Source of the DNA: Charina bottae
Lineage: Eukaryota > Chordata > Lepidosauria > Squamata > Charinaidae
Length of the DNA: 64,000 bases
Assembly (NCBI GenBank): GCA_023362775.1
Contig: JALMGJ010000005.1
Span: 71,540,963-71,604,962 of the forward strand
Reading direction: 5' to 3'
Numbering within the stretch: the stretch's first letter is position 1; each line of letters begins with the position of its first letter. Made by a program: the position numbers and the translations under genes. Under the pieces are notes generated by a model. It saw only the letters and a list, made by a program, of their open reading frames with translations, was not told the origin of the DNA and did no database searches. Shown here in pieces: positions 30,819 through 43,304 of the stretch.

Positions 30819-32165
30819 TCCTATAGACACTGCTGGTTAAGGGTTTGGAAAAAGTTCAAGAAGCTGTGTGTGCATGCTTTATCTATCTTGGGTTTTTTTG
30901 TTTTCCTATCATAAGGAAAAGATGGATGCCATTAGAAATGTATTGCTAGGAGTTAACCATATAGAGTTAACCATATAGAAGATTAGAGCCATCCATCCTG
31001 GATAGTTCTATGGAAAATGAGTTTTTCTTTAGTTGCGTATCCCTCGTTTAATTTCAGAAGGAAGGAAGGAAGGCAGGCAGGCTTTGTTTGGGAATGTTTT
31101 TCATGAGCTGTGATGCAAAGATTAGCCACAAGAAAGCACATCATTTTGTACCATTGTGTCATTATAGGTGTGATTCTCAGTATTTTCTGTTTATAAAATG
31201 AGTGTGCCCTATGTTTCTATGTGGGTCTTAACAATAGCAAATCAGGTAAAGTATTCAGCTTGTGGCTGATAGGCAGCGAGGGGGAGCAGCCTCAATCAAA
31301 TTTCTGGCTGATACCCAACTTTTGAAAATCTGCATCCGTGGCAACTAAAATATTTTGGTATGTTGGCTTCAGTTAGCAGTACAAGGTACTGTTTCAGAAG
31401 CCTTTCTCCAACAGCAACATTCGGTAGGACATATCTTTCTGGAAGGAGCAAATCATTCTTTTCAGAGGTTTATTTTCTTCATAAACACGTGGCATGTTGT
31501 TCTGCAACATTTTTTAAAATATGTGTTCTCATTTGTTCTCTCCTCCTTCCTATCAGATTTATCCAGATATATGGAACTGTTAATAAAAGTTATTCTATAA
31601 TCCCTATTAACTTTTCCTTAGGCTAGGCTTGCATCACTCTATTTTTGTTATTACAATTTCCAAATCACTTGCATTAATTCAGCCTAATACATTTGTCAGA
31701 AAACAAATATGCATTACATTTAATCGTGATCTTCTGCAGACCAAAGGCTTTTAGGTGTTCAGCAGAAGCTTGCATCACTGGAATGGGGAGGCAGGAGTAT
31801 TTTGTGGATTCTTCCCTGCACACTGTGCCACTGCCCAAATACACTTCTGGGGATGGGAGAAGGTGCACCAGAGCTTGCGGTGTGGAGAGGAATTGTACCG
31901 ACAAAGCCTCCACCAGATCAATCAACCTTCCAGTATTGAAGTGTTCTATTAGAACACACGCATTCCAAAACACTTATTGAACTGGCTTTCATAGGAGCAG
32001 GCAACATGAGCTACAATGCATGGCAATCCCAACCAATGTAGTCAATGGTAAGGGATGCTGGGAGTTGCAGTTCAGCAATATCTGGAGTACAGTATGTTCT
32101 CATCGGAGAACAATGACTCAGAGTTGCATAGAGCTCCCAAAGTTTCATCTACTATTACTACTAAT
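30819..32165. other. Mostly unassigned
   Basis: Near 32015-32090 there is a fragment of an ancient hAT-like repeat (gatgctgggagttgcagttc). No exon seen. Confidence 0.35.
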
Positions 32166-32229
32166 AGAATATCTGTAGCTCAGGGTTGAACTGTGGAGTC
32201 CTTGGTGTTCTCTGAGCTTGGTTGTTTGC

Positions 32230-32275
32230 TTGCAGACATTTCATTACCCGACTAGGTAATATCTTCAGTGCTAGA
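32230..32275 (-). ncRNA. Hammerhead-like ribozyme motif, PLE family A
   Basis: Minus strand: CTGAAGA (32262-32268), stem II ATTACC/GGTAAT (six perfect pairs), GAAA (32239-32242), then TGTC and TGCAAG. The UGUC before UGC supplies the NUH site. Stem I is short (GCA/TGC) with an interruption. Confidence 0.62.
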
Positions 32276-32877
32276 AGGGAGTGGGGTTTGCTCTTTGTTT
32301 ATATACAGTAGCTTGCCCTGTCAGTGTTGGTGGAGGTGTGGTTTTCTCCTTGGTAGTTCCTTGATTAGACTGTTGTGTACTGCTCGATTGTTTGTTTGAG
32401 TTGGTAGTTCCTTGATCAGGGTATTGTTTACTGTTTGATTGTTTGTCTGGTGTTAATCCTGGTGTTAATCCCTGCTTATCTGGTTGATTGCTGGCAAAGA
32501 GGTGTTCTGGTCTTTTTGTTTCCTTTTTAGCTTTTGTATTGTCTCTTTTGAAAGGTGTGTAAATGTTGTTTATCTCTATGTGCCTGTTGATGGCTGACTT
32601 GTCTGAATACCAAGCTTCCAGGAATTCCCTTGCGTTTTTGGATTTAGCTAGGTCTAGGATGCTCACAGTTTCCCAGTTGAAACTGTGGTTGAGTCTGTCC
32701 ATGGTTGTGAGATTAAGGTGTTTTCATCGTGTCTTCTGACTGCTAGTTGGTGTTCATGGATGCGCTCTGCTAGTCTTCTGCCTGTCTGTCCTATATAGTG
32801 GCTGTTACAGTCCTTACAATGTATGTTGTAGATGACTCCTGTTTTTTCTTCTTGGGCTACTGGGACTTTTACTACTT
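32271..32877 (-). pseudogene. PLE family A GIY-YIG endonuclease fragment
   Basis: Minus-strand peptide EEKTGVIYNIHCKDCNSHYI and GQTGRRLAERIHEHQLAVRR, then a one-base loss (caaccatgg against caacacatgg in the + copy) and, in a new frame, [20 protein letters not shown] and [13 protein letters not shown] to a stop at 32271. It is a broken endonuclease domain and fuller at its C-terminus than the copy at 957-1428. Confidence 0.82.
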
Positions 32878-33454
32878 TATTACTACTTTATTACTACTGA
32901 AAAACCCATTGTTTCCTGCCATTCTCAAACTTTAGTAAAGTATAAGCCCTAAAGAAAAATCACATAACTCATTGCCGCAAACCCTGGCCTTTCCCTCATG
33001 CATGAAATGGTTCTACCACTTTGATCACACCTCATTCACTGTGATCTACCCCCTCCACACACACACTTCAAATTGGGTGCATTGGAAATCAATATCTAAA
33101 AAATGAAAAGCAAAATGGAGCAGACTTACCATGCTCTATGTATCCATAGTCATTACAGGAGAAACCATTTCAAAGAGCTGCAGCACTCATGTGTAGATGA
33201 AATTTAGTAACTGTGAAACGCACTCCCTAGTCCTGAAAAGATTGTCCATGAATTTGATCTCTGTGTAGATGCACAGGAAATGGGCTGACTTCAGACTTCC
33301 TGCAGCTGTAATGGGCAAGCTTAAGAATCCCATCAATTGCTTGCATTTTTACTAGAACCCAAGATCCCCAAAACAAAGCCTGGGGAAAAAGATATACAAT
33401 TGGCAATAAAGAGCCCAGGAATTATTTTTGAGTTCCAACATGAAATACAGATTA

Positions 33455-33595
33455 CAACTTCCAGCCCCCAAGCTTATTCACTAGAGGTCTGATAGAGTTG
33501 TTCTAGCAGATCCTGTACTGATTGGGGAAGTAGGACTAGATGGCCACTAAAATCTTTTCCAACTCTATGATCCTATGAATTCTATGTTTAAATTT
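33455..33595 (+). mobile_element. CR1 LINE 3' end
   Basis: Shows tagactagatggccact, ttttccaactctatgatcct and the repeated tail atgaattctatg, characteristic of CR1 3' termini. 5'-truncated. Confidence 0.7.
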
Positions 33596-33865
33596 CTGGG
33601 AGCAGAGTATCATTTGTTACTATTATTGTCACACTACAGTAAATCAGAAATCCTTGCCAAACTACAGAATATTTCCCCAAGTTCCAGTCCATCTAGATCT
33701 TCCTTCTGCCTGCTCATAGCATCATAGTGTAATAGAAGCAAAGAATAATCCTTGCCCCAAGAAGCTTATGATCTAAATTTGATGCAAAAGGGAGGACTAT
33801 CTGAGAACTAGATTTCCCAACTACCTGTCTCTTTTTGGGCAGGCTGAGATTTTGATTTTAGTTGT

Positions 33866-33957
33866 GGGGAAAATAGGAGGAGGAAGGAGTATTAGGTATG
33901 TTCACCGCCTTGAGTTATTTATAAAAATAATAAAGGTGGGATAAAAAAAATAAAATA
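33866..33957 (+). mobile_element. Sauria-type SINE 3' fragment
   Basis: Only the tail survives: gtggggaaaataggaggagg to aataataaaggtgggataaa. Confidence 0.8.
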
Positions 33958-34324
33958 AAATTGTCAATCCCCTAACCATGGTATGAACATGCCCAAGTAA
34001 CTGTTTATTAGGTCATGTCCTCATGCCCTTGTCTTCATCCATAGCAGAGGCAGTTCACCATCATCTTTAGTTATTCCAGTTTTAAAGGAGTGTTTTCCCT
34101 CTTCTCCCAACAGAATTTTTGCCATGGACACAGTCTAACATGCTTCCTCAATGATACGGGTGATGACAAGTCCAGGAGGATATCTGCCTAGTTCCTTACA
34201 ACAACTCTTCAAGCCCAGATATTAGTCTGATATTACCTGCTGATATTACCATTATATTTATTTTAGCTAAACCATCTTTGAACTTTTTAAAGTATAAAAT
34301 GTATATTTGAAATATTATCAGTAT

Positions 34325-34943
34325 TTGTTGTTGTTGTTCAGTCATTTAGTCGTGTCCGACTCTTCGTGACCCCATGGACCATAGCACGCCAGGCCTTCCT
34401 GTCCTCCACTGTCTCCTGGAGTTTACTCAAATTCATGTTCATTACATCGGTAATGCTATCTAACCATCTCATCCTCTGCTGTCCCCTTCTCCTTTTGCCT
34501 TCAGTCTTTCCCAGCATCAGGGTCTTTTCCAGTGAGCCCTCTCTTCGCATTAGGTGGCCAAAGTATTTGAGCTTCAGCTTCAGCATCTGTCCTTCCAATG
34601 AGCAGTCAGGGTTGATTTCCTTTAGGATTGACTGGTTTGACCTCCTTGCAGTCCAAGGGACTCTCAAGAGTCTTCTCCAGCACCACAGCTCGAAAGCATC
34701 AATTCTTCGGCGCTCAGCCTTCCTTATGGTCCAACTCTCACAGCCATACATTACTACTGGGAAAACCATAGCTTTAATTATACAGACCTTTGTCGGCAAG
34801 GTGATGTCTCTGCTTTTTAATATGCTGTCTAGGTTTGCCATAGCTTTCCTCCCAAGGAGCAAGTGTCTCTTAATTTCATGGCTGCAGTCACCGTCTGCAG
34901 TGATCTTGGAGCTTAAGAAAATAAAATATTATTTTATTATTTA
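34325..34943 (-). mobile_element. Bov-B LINE, 5'-truncated (619 bp)
   Basis: The minus strand carries the last 174 codons of the Bov-B ORF with an open frame (34862-34338): GCESWTIRKAERRRIDAFEL, WCWRRLLRVPWTARRSNQS, FGHLMRREGSLEKTLMLGK and the C-terminus VHGVTKSRTRLND. It is flanked by a 15-bp duplication aaatattatcagtat (34310-34324, 34944-34958). The intact frame and long duplication suggest a young insertion. Confidence 0.93.
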
Positions 34944-34958
34944 AAATATTATCAGTAT

Positions 34959-35604
34959 ATCTGTTGCATAACATAAATTTGATAAGCTCTCTGAGATTGC
35001 TTTTTCCATTTTTTCCCCATTTCTCTTGAGTTGTAATGCTAAATTGCAAGCTATCTCTGGTTTTCAGTACCACTGTTGAAAGTGATACCTACAGTATGTT
35101 TGACCAAACTTGGACCTTATATATTAGCTCATAGAAGAAGCTTTCAGACTTGATGTGGGTTTTCTAGTAAAATAGGTTTCAGACAAATCAGTTATAGTAC
35201 TGAAACTGTAGGAAGTGTTGTGAAGGGTTCCATTAATATAAATATGGGATATGCCTATTTTATTTGTCTATTTTATTAACAAGCCTTTTCTTATGTAATG
35301 ACTGATTACCTGCTACAAATATTTGCAAGGTACTTATCATGCCAAACTTCAGGCACTGCAAATGAGTCAGTCAGTGGTCTGTTCCAAGTTTCTGCTAAGC
35401 AAACAGAAAGGCAAACAGGAATTTTTAGAAAGTTTGCAACATAACTGACTGAGAAAGTATGTATTGATTTATCACATTTGTATAGTAGAAACATAAAAAC
35501 AGTACACATGAAATATAAAAGCTAATGCTCCTAAAAATCTTGTAAAGTAGGACATCAAGCCAAACTTCATGTGATGTTAAATGTGTAACTGTAGTGTGCA
35601 TGTA
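34959..35604. other. Unassigned sequence
   Basis: AT-rich, nothing recognised. Confidence 0.3.
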
Positions 35605-36046
35605 CAGGTAGTCCTCAGCTTACAACGGCAATTGGGACCAGAATTGCCATCACTAAGTGATGCAGTTGTAAAGTGCGAAGTCATATAACCACATCACTTA
35701 GCAACAGCAGATCCAGCAGTCCCGGTTGCCATCACTAAATGAAGACTGCGCGGGTGGTTAAGCTAGGACCTCACATGACTGTGACTTCCAACTTCCTGCC
35801 AGCTTCCCCATTGACTTTGCCTGTGGGAAGCCAGCAGGGAATATTGGAAATCACGATCATGTGACCGTGGCTTGCTGTGACATCATAATTGCGAGCCAGG
35901 TGCCAAGGACCCAGATTGCAATCATGTGACTGCGGGGACACTGCGATGACTGGAACTCTAAGGACCAGTCATAAGTCCTCCTTGTTCAGTGCCGTCATAA
36001 CTTTGAACAGTTGCTGAACAAATGGGTGTAACTTGAGGACTACCTG
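35605..36046 (+). mobile_element. TA-flanked non-autonomous DNA transposon, complete
   Basis: TA + CAGGTAGTCCTCAGCTTAC and TTGAGGACTACCTG + TA. Longer than the 27.0-kb copy, with internal variation. Confidence 0.82.
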
Positions 36047-36319
36047 TATTTAAAATGGTAAATATCAGTGCCAGGAAGAGGAAGATTTGACACACCAAAG
36101 GGAATTATTTTTTTCTTCTCTCCTGCCACTGTGCCTATAAAAATCCCCTTCCAACTGCTTCTAACTCTCAAAAGAAAGCTCTAATTGATTGCAGAAAGCC
36201 ACTTGGAAAAGAATTGCACTAGCAGAGGGTTACACACATTTCCTCAATATGCCACTTAATCTACAGCATGTAACTATAAGTGTTCCATTTTACAACATGA
36301 CTAGTCCAACATATATCAA

Positions 36320-37795
36320 ACTAGTACATGATGTACTGTTCATCTGATGCCTTCATTGCCGTGTGGAATAAGAAGGTGGCTGGCACTTTGGATTGGATCA
36401 TGCCTAGGTGGCCTCTCTCCGCTCATGGACCCTTGGTTTACAGAGTTGCTGGGGGAGGTGAGATGGGAGAAGAGCACAGCTGGAGGACAATGATGGGCAG
36501 ACCCAATCAAGCACAAGTTAGAGCTGCTATTAAGGCCTACCAAGTGGTGCTAAGGCCAGCAAACGTCAGTATTTTTCTGCCCTTATCATGTCCACAGATA
36601 GCCGTCCAGTGTTCAGAGTGACCCAGTTGCTCCTTGGGAAGGAAGAGTCAGAGATCTACCTGTAGGGCCACCATCAGGAATATGCCTGTGAGATTAAGTC
36701 ACTCAGGTTCCATCTAAGTTGGGCTCTGGTTGTGAGGCAAGATCCATGGAGTAAGCTGAGATGTGCTCTTGCTTGGTTACCTGGGATGAGTTTGATCCTG
36801 TTAGTAATGGGCACCAATGTATTAGATCCATGTCCCTCTTGGTTAGTTAAGGCTGCCTGGAAAATGGCATGTGCTTGGGTTCAGGTGGTGGTGACTTCAA
36901 CCTTCAGAGGGGGTGGTGGTTCTGCTGACACTTAAGGAGGCAGCAGTCTGCTCCCTCTTCAAGAAACCAGAGAAGGACCTGACTGCAATAGACAATTCTC
37001 ATCCTGTCTGTAACCTTCCTTTTAAGGGAAGGTTGAGAAAGTTGTTGTGCTGCAGCTTCAGGAAGCCCTGGAGGAAGCGGATTATGTGGACTCCTTTGAG
37101 TGAGGTTGGGGCTGAGACAGCATTGGTCATGCTTATAATGACCTATGGGGGAGCAGTATGGGGTGGTGTCCCCATCCTAACTCTCCTTGATCTCTCGATG
37201 TCTTTCAATACCATTGATCATGGTATCTTTCTGGAACGGTTCAGGAGGTTGGGAGTGGGGGCACAGGGTTGCAATGGGACCAGTTCCAGTTGGTGTTCTG
37301 GAGGGGGGGACTTAGTCCAAGGCTCTTATTTGTTGAGTCCCTCAGAGCTTGATGCTGTCCTGTCTCCTGTTTAACTGTGATGGAATGTGTCTCTGAGGGA
37401 GAAAGTGATGTTATGGAGATTGCGAGTGAAGGAGGAGGGGGCGCCTTCCAGGGTGAGAAGCGCGTTCACAGCCTCGAAGACCTTCGGCGTCAGTCCAAGA
37501 AGGTCAGGCCAGACCCAACTTCGAGTGCCTGGGGTTTTTCCCCAGAGAACTGCTTAGTGTAGCTTAGTTTGTCAAGATTCTGTATAAGGAAGAACAATAA
37601 AATCTAGAGCTTAATTCCGAGGCTCAGCGTTGTTCTTCGCCTAACCACAACATTAACATCTACATAAAGCTGCTGGGTGAGGTCATTCAATGGCATGGGG
37701 TGAACTGTTACCAGTATGCTTGCGGGTTTCCCCCCTCCAGGATGAAGAGCAGTCCCATCAGTAAGCTCCACTCAGTGCTTGTTTTACTTGGCTTT
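36320..37795 (+). mobile_element. L2-type LINE reverse transcriptase remnant, split by a solo LTR
   Basis: Decayed ORF2. Recognisable peptides in order: DPCPSWLVKAAWKMACAW, LKEAAVCSLFKKPEKD, HPVCNLPFKGRLRKLL, TILTLLDLSMSFNTIDHGIF (RT motif A, in the place of DLSAAFDTIDHGIL), FLERFRRLGVG, then after the LTR NIYIKLLGEVIQWHGVNCYQ. Several frameshifts and stops. The domain order and the NxYxK..GEVI phrase identify it as L2/CR1 superfamily. Confidence 0.8.
37376..37652 (+). mobile_element. Solo LTR inside the L2 element
   Basis: 277 bp beginning TGTGATGGAATG and ending AACCACAACA, with AATAAA at 37596-37601. The 5-bp duplication ttaac (37371-37375, 37653-37657) interrupts the L2 codons for FNIY exactly. 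No internal genes remain. Confidence 0.85.
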
Positions 37796-38299
37796 CAGCC
37801 ATCATTTCCTGACCCTTCATTTTATTTCATTTCATCCTATTTTTTAAATTTTACTTTATTTTATCCCATCCTATTTTAATATTTATTTATTATACAAACG
37901 CAAAACTCTGCCCCACAACTCAAAAGTTCCTGGCATTATGGGCAGGAAAAAAGAGACACACAACTCTGGAATCCTTGGGGCTCTGAAACCAGCCAAGACA
38001 GCAAAATAACAGAAGATTAATGAGCTTCTCAGTTACAGATCTCCACCCTAGGCTGACCCAGTGAAGCTGCTGGGGTTATTTCTTGGTTCTGGAAGCTGTA
38101 GGGATCATCTGACAGGGCCGAGGAAGTGTGCCTTTTCTGTTGCTGCACCTGTCCTCTGGCACATCATGCCCCCTAAGATTTCATTGGCCCCAAACCCTAT
38201 GACATTTCAGAAAGTTTTAAAAATATGGATGTCTATCTAGGCACAGAGTTGGGAGGTTACAGTAACTCATCCTGTGAGATTGATGACAATTTACTAATG

Positions 38300-38610
38300 A
38301 TTTGTGTTGTCCTCAGTTGCCATTATGTGTTTTACATTATTGTTCATGTGTATTGAGTTTTTAACCCTATGTTAGCTACCCAGAGTTGCTATTTTTTAAC
38401 TTAATTAATTAATTAATTTTTATCCCGCCTTTATTATTTTTATAAATAACTCAAGGCGGCGAACATACCTAACACTCCTTCCTCCTCCTGTTTTCCCCAC
38501 AACAGCAACCCTGTGAGATGAGTTGGGCTGAGAGAGAGTGACTGGCCCAAGGCTATTGCAAGATGGGTGGCCATATAAATAGAATAAATAAAAAATACAA
38601 TATTTATTTA
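38300..38610 (+). mobile_element. L2-like tail split by a SINE
   Basis: gctacccagagttgct continues after the SINE as attgcaagatgggtggccat and (aaat)n. The SINE is flanked by gctatt on both sides. Confidence 0.65.
38394..38551 (-). mobile_element. Sauria-type SINE, 3' half, nested
   Basis: (ttaa)n, then atcccgcctttattattttt to agtgactggcccaag. Target duplication gctatt (38388-38393, 38552-38557). Confidence 0.85.
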
Positions 38611-38908
38611 CTCAAAAGGAAACTATCCTGATTATAGTATCATCCGCCCCCATATCATATTCTTAACCCATATAAGAGGATTCCTGTACCATACGTGCGT
38701 AATAGCCCACCTCTGCAACTTGATATCCTCCCACTGATCGCTCGTCTCCAGCTTCAAAGAAGCAAGAATGTGTGCAGTAAATTCTCAAATGTTCTGGTTT
38801 CTCAGCACTTCTTGAAACAGAGATTTCTTTCTTCTGCTCTAAGCTAACACTATGTGTTAATTTTTCCTGTACCTGTAGGTGCCCATTTTCTGACAGACTG
38901 CCTATTAT

Positions 38909-39440
38909 GTTTGGTCTAGTGGTTAAGGCAACGAGCTAGAAACTAGGAGACTGAGAGTTCTAGTCCCACCTTAGGCATGAAAGCTGGCTGGGTGACCTTG
39001 GGCCAGTCCCCCTCTCTCAGCCCTAGGAAGGAGCCAATGGCAAACCAGGAGACTGAGAGTTCTAGTCCCGCCTTAGGCATGAAAGCCGGCTGGGTGACCT
39101 TGGGCCAGTCCCCCTCTCTCAGCCCTAGGAAGGAGCCAATGGCAAACCAGGAGACTGAGAGTTCTAGTCCCGCCTTAGGCATGAAAGCTGGCTGGGTGAC
39201 CTTGGGCCAGTCCCCCTCTCTCAGCCCTAGGAAGGAGCCAATGGCAAACCAGGAGACTGAGAGTTCTAGTCCCGCCTTAGGCATGAAAGCCGGCTGGGTG
39301 ACCTTGGGCCAGTCACTCTCTCTCAGCCCAACTCACCTCACAGGGTTGCCGTTGTGGGGAAAATAGGAGGAGGAAGGAGTATTAGGTATGTTCGCCGCTT
39401 TGAGTTATTTATAAAAATAATAAAGGTGGGATAGAAAAAA
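38909..39440 (+). mobile_element. Sauria-type SINE with four tandem body modules
   Basis: The head is slightly truncated (tttggtctagtggttaaggc). The body, about 102 bp, is repeated four times. Modules 1-3 end in the alternative-subfamily phrase agccctaggaaggagccaat, and only the last runs into the standard tail. Because 102 is a multiple of three, both strands show repetitive open frames (MKAGWVTLGQSPSLSPRKEP repeated); these are not genes. Confidence 0.9.
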
Positions 39441-39488
39441 AATGAATGAATGAATGAATGAATGAATGAATGAATGAATGAATGAATG
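39441..39488 (+). repeat. (TGAA)n microsatellite
   Basis: Grown from the A-rich tail of the preceding SINE. Confidence 0.9.
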
Positions 39489-41854
39489 TCTCCCACCTCT
39501 CAGCTCAGATTTCTCAAGCCAAATTTGGAAAGAAGTCCTCAAATGTTACAATGCTAACATAAAAGTCAGCAAATGTATCACGCTTGCAAACTTTGTAGGG
39601 TCAGCACACCTTGCCAGCAATATTGATATCCCACCATTGAAGTGAAGTCATTGTAGTTTCGAAAAGCTATCAGCTGGTTGCACTCAAATGTTCATAAATA
39701 TATGGAGGAGCTAAATGACTGGGGAAGTGGGATTGAAAGTCTTTTAAAGCTTCTACTTCCCTTTTATTTTTTTGGTTATGAATTCACAGAGCACTGGAAG
39801 CACAGGAAGGGAGTAAATTTGAGGGCTTTCCTCAATTGCACCTAACTACAGCACGGACAAGCACTGGCAACATTTTTTGTTTGTTTCAGTCCATCATGAT
39901 GTTGTCTTCATCTCATCCCCAACCTATGAGTAATATAGGCTTAAGTCATCCTTACTGTACCATTATTCATCTTTTCCCCTTTAAGCAGGAAGCATCCAGT
40001 GATACCAGCAAGGGTAGACTTAAAAAGAAGACAGAGCACTGACCTTCTCTAGAGATTCATCTTTGTCTCAAAACCAGGAAGGGACAGTAGACACTCTGGC
40101 AAGTACAGTAGTTTGCATTTTATGGCTAAATTGGTTGCAGATACTCATTAATTGGATTAATTGGATCCCTGTCAAACAGCTAGAATCTGTACTATTCACA
40201 ACCTCCACCCAAGGCTTCTTTGATCCTAGTTCCGGATCCCCTGTGGTCTGTTTTTATGTATTCTTTCTACTTTATCCCAAACAGAAACTTCAGCACTCCA
40301 CACCTCCTTGATATGTCTTCATTTTCCATCTTTGTTCTCAAACTGCTATCTGAGAGAATGCAGGGTTATCTATCATAGCTTTGTAGTAAGTTAGATAATG
40401 CAAAGAAATTACTGTATGGGTGTAGGTGTGTTTGTAGATTTCTGGGTAACAACCGTGGGAAACAGATGGCTGTTCAAGCAGTTTCAAAATGTTCTCTACA
40501 AACATAAAATTCCTTTCAGATGTATCAAGTTATATTTTGTGATTCTTACAATTGTCCTGATCACCTAGAATGGGCTTCTTATCATAAAAGTTGAGTATGA
40601 GATACTTGTTTCTTACAACTCAGTGGAATATTTTACTGGACTGCATCAGAACATTAAGATATTTCTTTTCTCATATATTTTCATAGTTTCTGAGACTGTA
40701 ACAGGTTTGGACATAATTTATTCCACACTACTTTGAATAGGGTCTTTGCTCCTAACATTCTGAGAAGCATTAGTGATTGTGGGAACCCACTTAGAGAATC
40801 TTTGCTTCTTGGTGCCAGGCTAAGATATTCTTCTTCTCTGAGCCATGTTTACTGATCATTTTGATTTTAAGGGCTCATGTAACATTGGCATAATGACTTT
40901 TATTTATTGTCACTGTTATATCTTTCTGATGCTGCTTATTAATGCTTTAATGTGTTTTTAAATGTTTGCATGTTTTAAAATATTTTAATTAATATTTTTT
41001 GCCTCAGGCCTCAGTGCCTGGCATTCCACTTTAAGTATATGGGAAAACTCTTCAGGCTGTGGACAAATAGATTTGGGGAGTTAAAAACAAACCTAATTTG
41101 CATTATAATTAAACATGTATAAAATGCTCTTCAATATCTCGTTTATGGAAGATTTGGCCTATCCCTGATGATGTCATAAGGATTGTCTTCATAAATCCCC
41201 TGGTCTTCTGAAATAAAACATGTTTTGGCAATGTCACTTGAGTGTTTTATCTATTACAGCATACTCTGGTCTCCCCTGGTGAAGCACAAGTCGTCCTGAC
41301 CTAGTCTGCACACCCTAACTTCCAAAGAATCATTCATGTTTCTGAGCTTCTCCTAATCTGGTTGCTATAAATTGATGGAAAATGCTAATCATTTCCTAGT
41401 GTTTTGGTAGTACAGTAAATCTTTTAAACTGTTTTGAACTTTGGCTTAAATTGCACCATTGTTTGTAGCCAGATATTCCTGATGATGAAGCTTTCTTAAT
41501 GAAAAACCATGGATGAGAACACTGTTATATCCACATCCAATACATGAACATCTTGTATAAACAGATTTCAAAATCTCCCAAACTTTCCTTCACCAATTCA
41601 TCCAAGGCTAGTTCTCAAGCTGGGTTTATGCCTTCTCCTGTCACACTGTTAAATTAAAATACTTAAAATAAATTGTACAGCCTGAAATAATTGTATAGGA
41701 ATCTATGCTATTCCTTATAGTGTACGGTGCTGGTACCATGAGCAGTCCATGGGCAAATTCATAGACAACAAATGAATTTCAGAGCCTGACACCCTGTCTT
41801 CATTACTGAGTGACAGTACTCCACTCATGCTTCACTTGGTAAAAAGAATTGATT
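39489..41854. other. Unassigned sequence
   Basis: 2.4 kb without a recognised repeat or exon; the longest apparently single-copy stretch between SLC35G1 and the duplication. Short frames only. Confidence 0.35.
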
Positions 41855-42230
41855 GATTATGTGTCATCAAGTTGGAGTTGACCCTTAGCAACCACATAGA
41901 TAGATTTTCTCCAGGAAGATCTGTCCCCAAACTTGTCCTTCAGATGTTCCAATGGTACACCCATTGCTGGCATAATAGAGTCCATCCACCTTACTGATGG
42001 TTGTCCTCTTCTTCTCTTTCCTTCCTTGTTTCCCAGCATTCTAGACTTCTCCAGAGAACTGAGCCTTTGCATAATGTGTCCAAAACATGATAATTTGAGC
42101 CTGGTCATTTGTGCCTTAAGTGAGAACTCTGGATTGATTTATTCTATTATCCATGGTATTTTCAGGAGTCTTCTCCAAAGTTCAAAAGTGTCAATAGATT
42201 GTGGATTTGAGGTCCACAATCAAGTCACTT
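41855..42230 (-). mobile_element. RTE/Bov-B-related LINE 3' fragment
   Basis: Minus strand: LKLSCFGHIMQRLSSLEKSR, EGKRRRGQPSVRWMDSIMPA and SSWRKSIYVVAKGQLQLD. Same subfamily as the 24.5 and 58.8 kb fragments. Confidence 0.75.
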
Positions 42231-42949
42231 TGTGGGGCAAACAAGTCATTTTGTTCACAGGAAGACAGCCAAGCACACACAGTACTGATACACATAAAAC
42301 AACAGCAAGTATTCACAGAAAGGGATACAATCAATATATATACAGTATGTAGCATAAATGAGACTTGTTAAGAACAGCTAACAGGCATCAGCTGACCAAC
42401 AGCTCTCCTTAAAGGGATAATAATCTTACACCACTGTTATAAAACAAACTGAAAATAGAATAAGCAGTAGGGGATTATTTTCAACGTTTAAGTTCTGACA
42501 GGCTGACTGGGCTAAAACATACCAAAGCAGGACTAATGTGATGAAAAAGTGTGTTTTTTTAAAAATGTAATTCCTAACAGATATATAACATATGTGGTGC
42601 ATTACTATTATTATTATTAGCAGTAGTAGTAGTATTATACTAGCCAAATTCAGCAGAGTTAAATTCTTTTTTCTTTTCTTGAGTAGTTATTTGTTGGCAA
42701 ACTTTATGGAAAGCTGTGCAAGTACTCTTAATTCAAATCACCTAATCAGTTGGCCTAAATTTGAGAAAGGCAATAATGCCTTGGAATCTAAATGAAATAT
42801 GGCATTTACTGGGAATAAAAAACACAACACATGTGCACAGACATACACACACATGCACAGACCCCTAGTTGAATGATACTTCTACTTTTTGTACAGATTC
42901 TGAAATAGAAAATTGAGTTAACTATATTTTAGGATGAAATCCTGTAACT
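42231..42949. other. Unassigned, with short ATT/AGT repeats
   Basis: A small (att)n/(agt)n patch near 42601-42635; otherwise not recognised. Confidence 0.3.
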
Positions 42950-43239
42950 CACAGCTTTCCAAACTGTGTGTCGGGACATGTTAGTGTGTCGGCTGCAGTG
43001 TCTGGGTGTGTCCCGGCTGCTGCTGCCTCCGAGCCCTGCCAGGATTCCGCGCAGGTCCTAGTGCCTGCCTTGTGCCTTGCTGCTTCCAAACCTGCTGTGA
43101 TCCTGCGCAGGTCCTAGTGCCTGCCTTGTGCCCTGCTGTAAGAGTGTGTTGCGAAATGATGCCCTGCTGTAAGAGTGTGTCACGAAATGATGCATGTCTA
43201 AAAAGTGTGTCACCAACATGAAAAGTTTGGAAAGCTCTG
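42950..43239. mobile_element. hAT non-autonomous element
   Basis: Ends cacagctttccaaactgtgt and agtttggaaagctctg; perfect 8-bp duplication ctgtaact (42942-42949, 43240-43247). The interior has two internal repeats (caggtcctagtgcctgcctt and gtgtcacgaaatgatg). Related by its ends to the element at 30588-30818. Confidence 0.9.
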
Positions 43240-43304
43240 CTGTAACTGAACTGACCATGATGGTTTATTTGAGTTTGAGGATGTCTAAAGAATTACATAA
43301 TATT

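Larger units (their letters stand above)
32168..32880 (-). mobile_element. Penelope-like element, family A, minus-strand copy
   Basis: A 5'-truncated copy with endonuclease end, CA-rich tail and terminal segment. The plus-strand left edge includes gagtccttggtgttctctga. It gives the uninterrupted order of family A. Confidence 0.85.

Noticed and set aside
38940..39310. CRISPR-like array
   Set aside because: Repeats are adjacent without unique spacers and belong to a eukaryotic SINE.
38943..39366. Frames encoding a repetitive protein (KAGWVTLGQSPSLSP repeats) on both strands
   Set aside because: The period of 102 bp comes from tandem SINE modules. The same phrases appear at the 49.7-kb SINE.
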